From positions 62,001 through 126,000 of the forward strand of contig JALEFY010000005.1 of the NCBI GenBank assembly GCA_022760435.1: a stretch of 64,000 bases of DNA. Reading direction: 5' to 3'. The stretch comes from Neomegalonema sp. (lineage in GTDB: Bacteria; Pseudomonadota; Alphaproteobacteria; Rhodobacterales; Rhodobacteraceae). Under the pieces are notes generated by a model that worked only from the letters and a program-made list of their open reading frames with translations, searched no databases and was not told where the DNA came from. Shown here piece after piece: positions 63,559-64,000 of this stretch; position 1 is the stretch's first letter; the number at the start of each line of letters is the position of its first letter. Both the position numbers and the translations under genes were made by a program.

Positions 63559-64000
63559 CCGTGGAGAGTATGTCCAAACCCGCTGAAAGAGTGAGCATCG
63601 AGATCGAGATTACCGGCGAAAGTCCGCGGGATGCCTGGCTGATCGTGCCGCGCCCGTTCGATCACTGGGGCCAGCGCTTCACTGGGTTCGAGACCACCGG
63701 CATCGACCAGATGCGCGAGATCGGCGCGCTCAACAGCCGCTGCCGCGCCTATCTGCTCAAACCCTCGGGCGCCACGCCGCCGCGTCTGCGCTATCATTTC
63801 GAGCGCACGCAGACGGCGGCACCGGACTGGGTCTGGGAAGTGCAGCGCAACCGCTTCACCAATGCGGCGCCGGATCTGGTCGAGACCGCCGCCCATCTGG
63901 CGAGCGGCGCGATGACCCAGCGCCAGGCGCTGCGCCGGCTGATCGACAATGCCGCCGGCATCTTCGCCTATGACCACCCCGAGGAGGATTTCAACGAAGG
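63555..64000 (+). CDS. Start of a hypothetical protein, possibly transglutaminase-like (runs off the window)
   Basis: The frame is open to the end of the window, giving 148 residues. The start overlaps the ArsR stop (ATGA). The visible part is a beta-rich N-terminal region (WLIVPRPFDHWGQRFTGFE; RLRYHFERT) followed by TQRQALRRLIDNAAGIFAYD, then HPEEDFNEG. The last segment resembles the region before the catalytic Cys in transglutaminase-like proteins. That Cys would lie beyond the window, so the assignment is an inference. Confidence 0.55.
   Translation, partial: MTVESMSKPAERVSIEIEITGESPRDAWLIVPRPFDHWGQRFTGFETTGIDQMREIGALNSRCRAYLLKPSGATPPRLRYHFERTQTAAPDWVWEVQRNRFTNAAPDLVETAAHLASGAMTQRQALRRLIDNAAGIFAYDHPEEDFNE

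Overview
The window is GC-rich, densely packed chromosomal DNA from an alphaproteobacterium. The case rests on gene content and context: flgE-flgK-flgL-flgI order, hisS-hisZ-hisG, DUF1489, a GatB/YqeY protein divergent from carA, adenosylcobalamin-dependent ribonucleotide reductases, and an operator of the alphaproteobacterial LexA type (GTTC-N7-GTTC). A caulobacter-, maricaulis- or rhodobacter-like lineage fits, but I cannot settle the order. No rRNA, tRNA, CRISPR array, insertion sequence or prophage was seen. Most genes are housekeeping or envelope functions.

Layout. Positions 1-4768 hold the 3' end of flgE and then flgK, flgL and flgI, closed by a terminator. Positions 4936-6677 carry an unknown gene and an exported metallo-beta-lactamase-fold protein. 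A very long class II ribonucleotide reductase (nrdJ) lies on the minus strand at 6759-10433, divergent from a sterol desaturase-type hydroxylase. Positions 12006-15895 form a minus-strand operon: a protein with a TIR-like C-terminal domain, an ammonium transporter, and an OmpA-family protein with three copies of an LDDLRR motif. Positions 16383-19578 hold two drug/metabolite exporters and a periplasmic thioredoxin-like protein. Then come a DegP/HtrA-like protease with rarA, a cytochrome b561/cytochrome c' pair, a ClC channel, a D-lactate dehydrogenase-like flavoprotein, and hemH-(membrane protein)-panC-metG.

Positions 32209-37189 encode an HlyD/RbbA-like/ABC-2 export system. Positions 37340-41337 hold hisG, hisZ and hisS. 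carA (42222-43397) ends inside a tandem 44-bp palindromic repeat, and no carB follows. A membrane glycosyltransferase, glutaredoxin, ComF, a BioC-like methyltransferase, DUF1489 and a prepilin-peptidase-like protein follow. A second, shorter class II ribonucleotide reductase (49059-51374) has a LexA-type operator directly upstream. Next are the coupled hisC-tyrC-chaC genes, a methyltransferase, gloB, a ParB-fold protein overlapping gloB, efp and an inositol monophosphatase.

The right end carries an ExbB/MotA-like plus MotB/OmpA-like pair with a long coiled coil, a VIT-family transporter, a compact VapD-type toxin-antitoxin pair, an ArsR-type regulator, and the start of a gene that runs off the window.

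Points most worth following up: two class II reductases with apparently different control; the ammonium-transporter operon with its degenerate TIR-like partner and repeat-bearing OmpA protein, preceded by a sigma54-like promoter; the tandem hairpin array that supplies the carA stop codon; the orphan stator-like pair; and the VapD cassette with an ambiguous start. Functions are assigned from motifs read by eye and remembered family features, without database searches.
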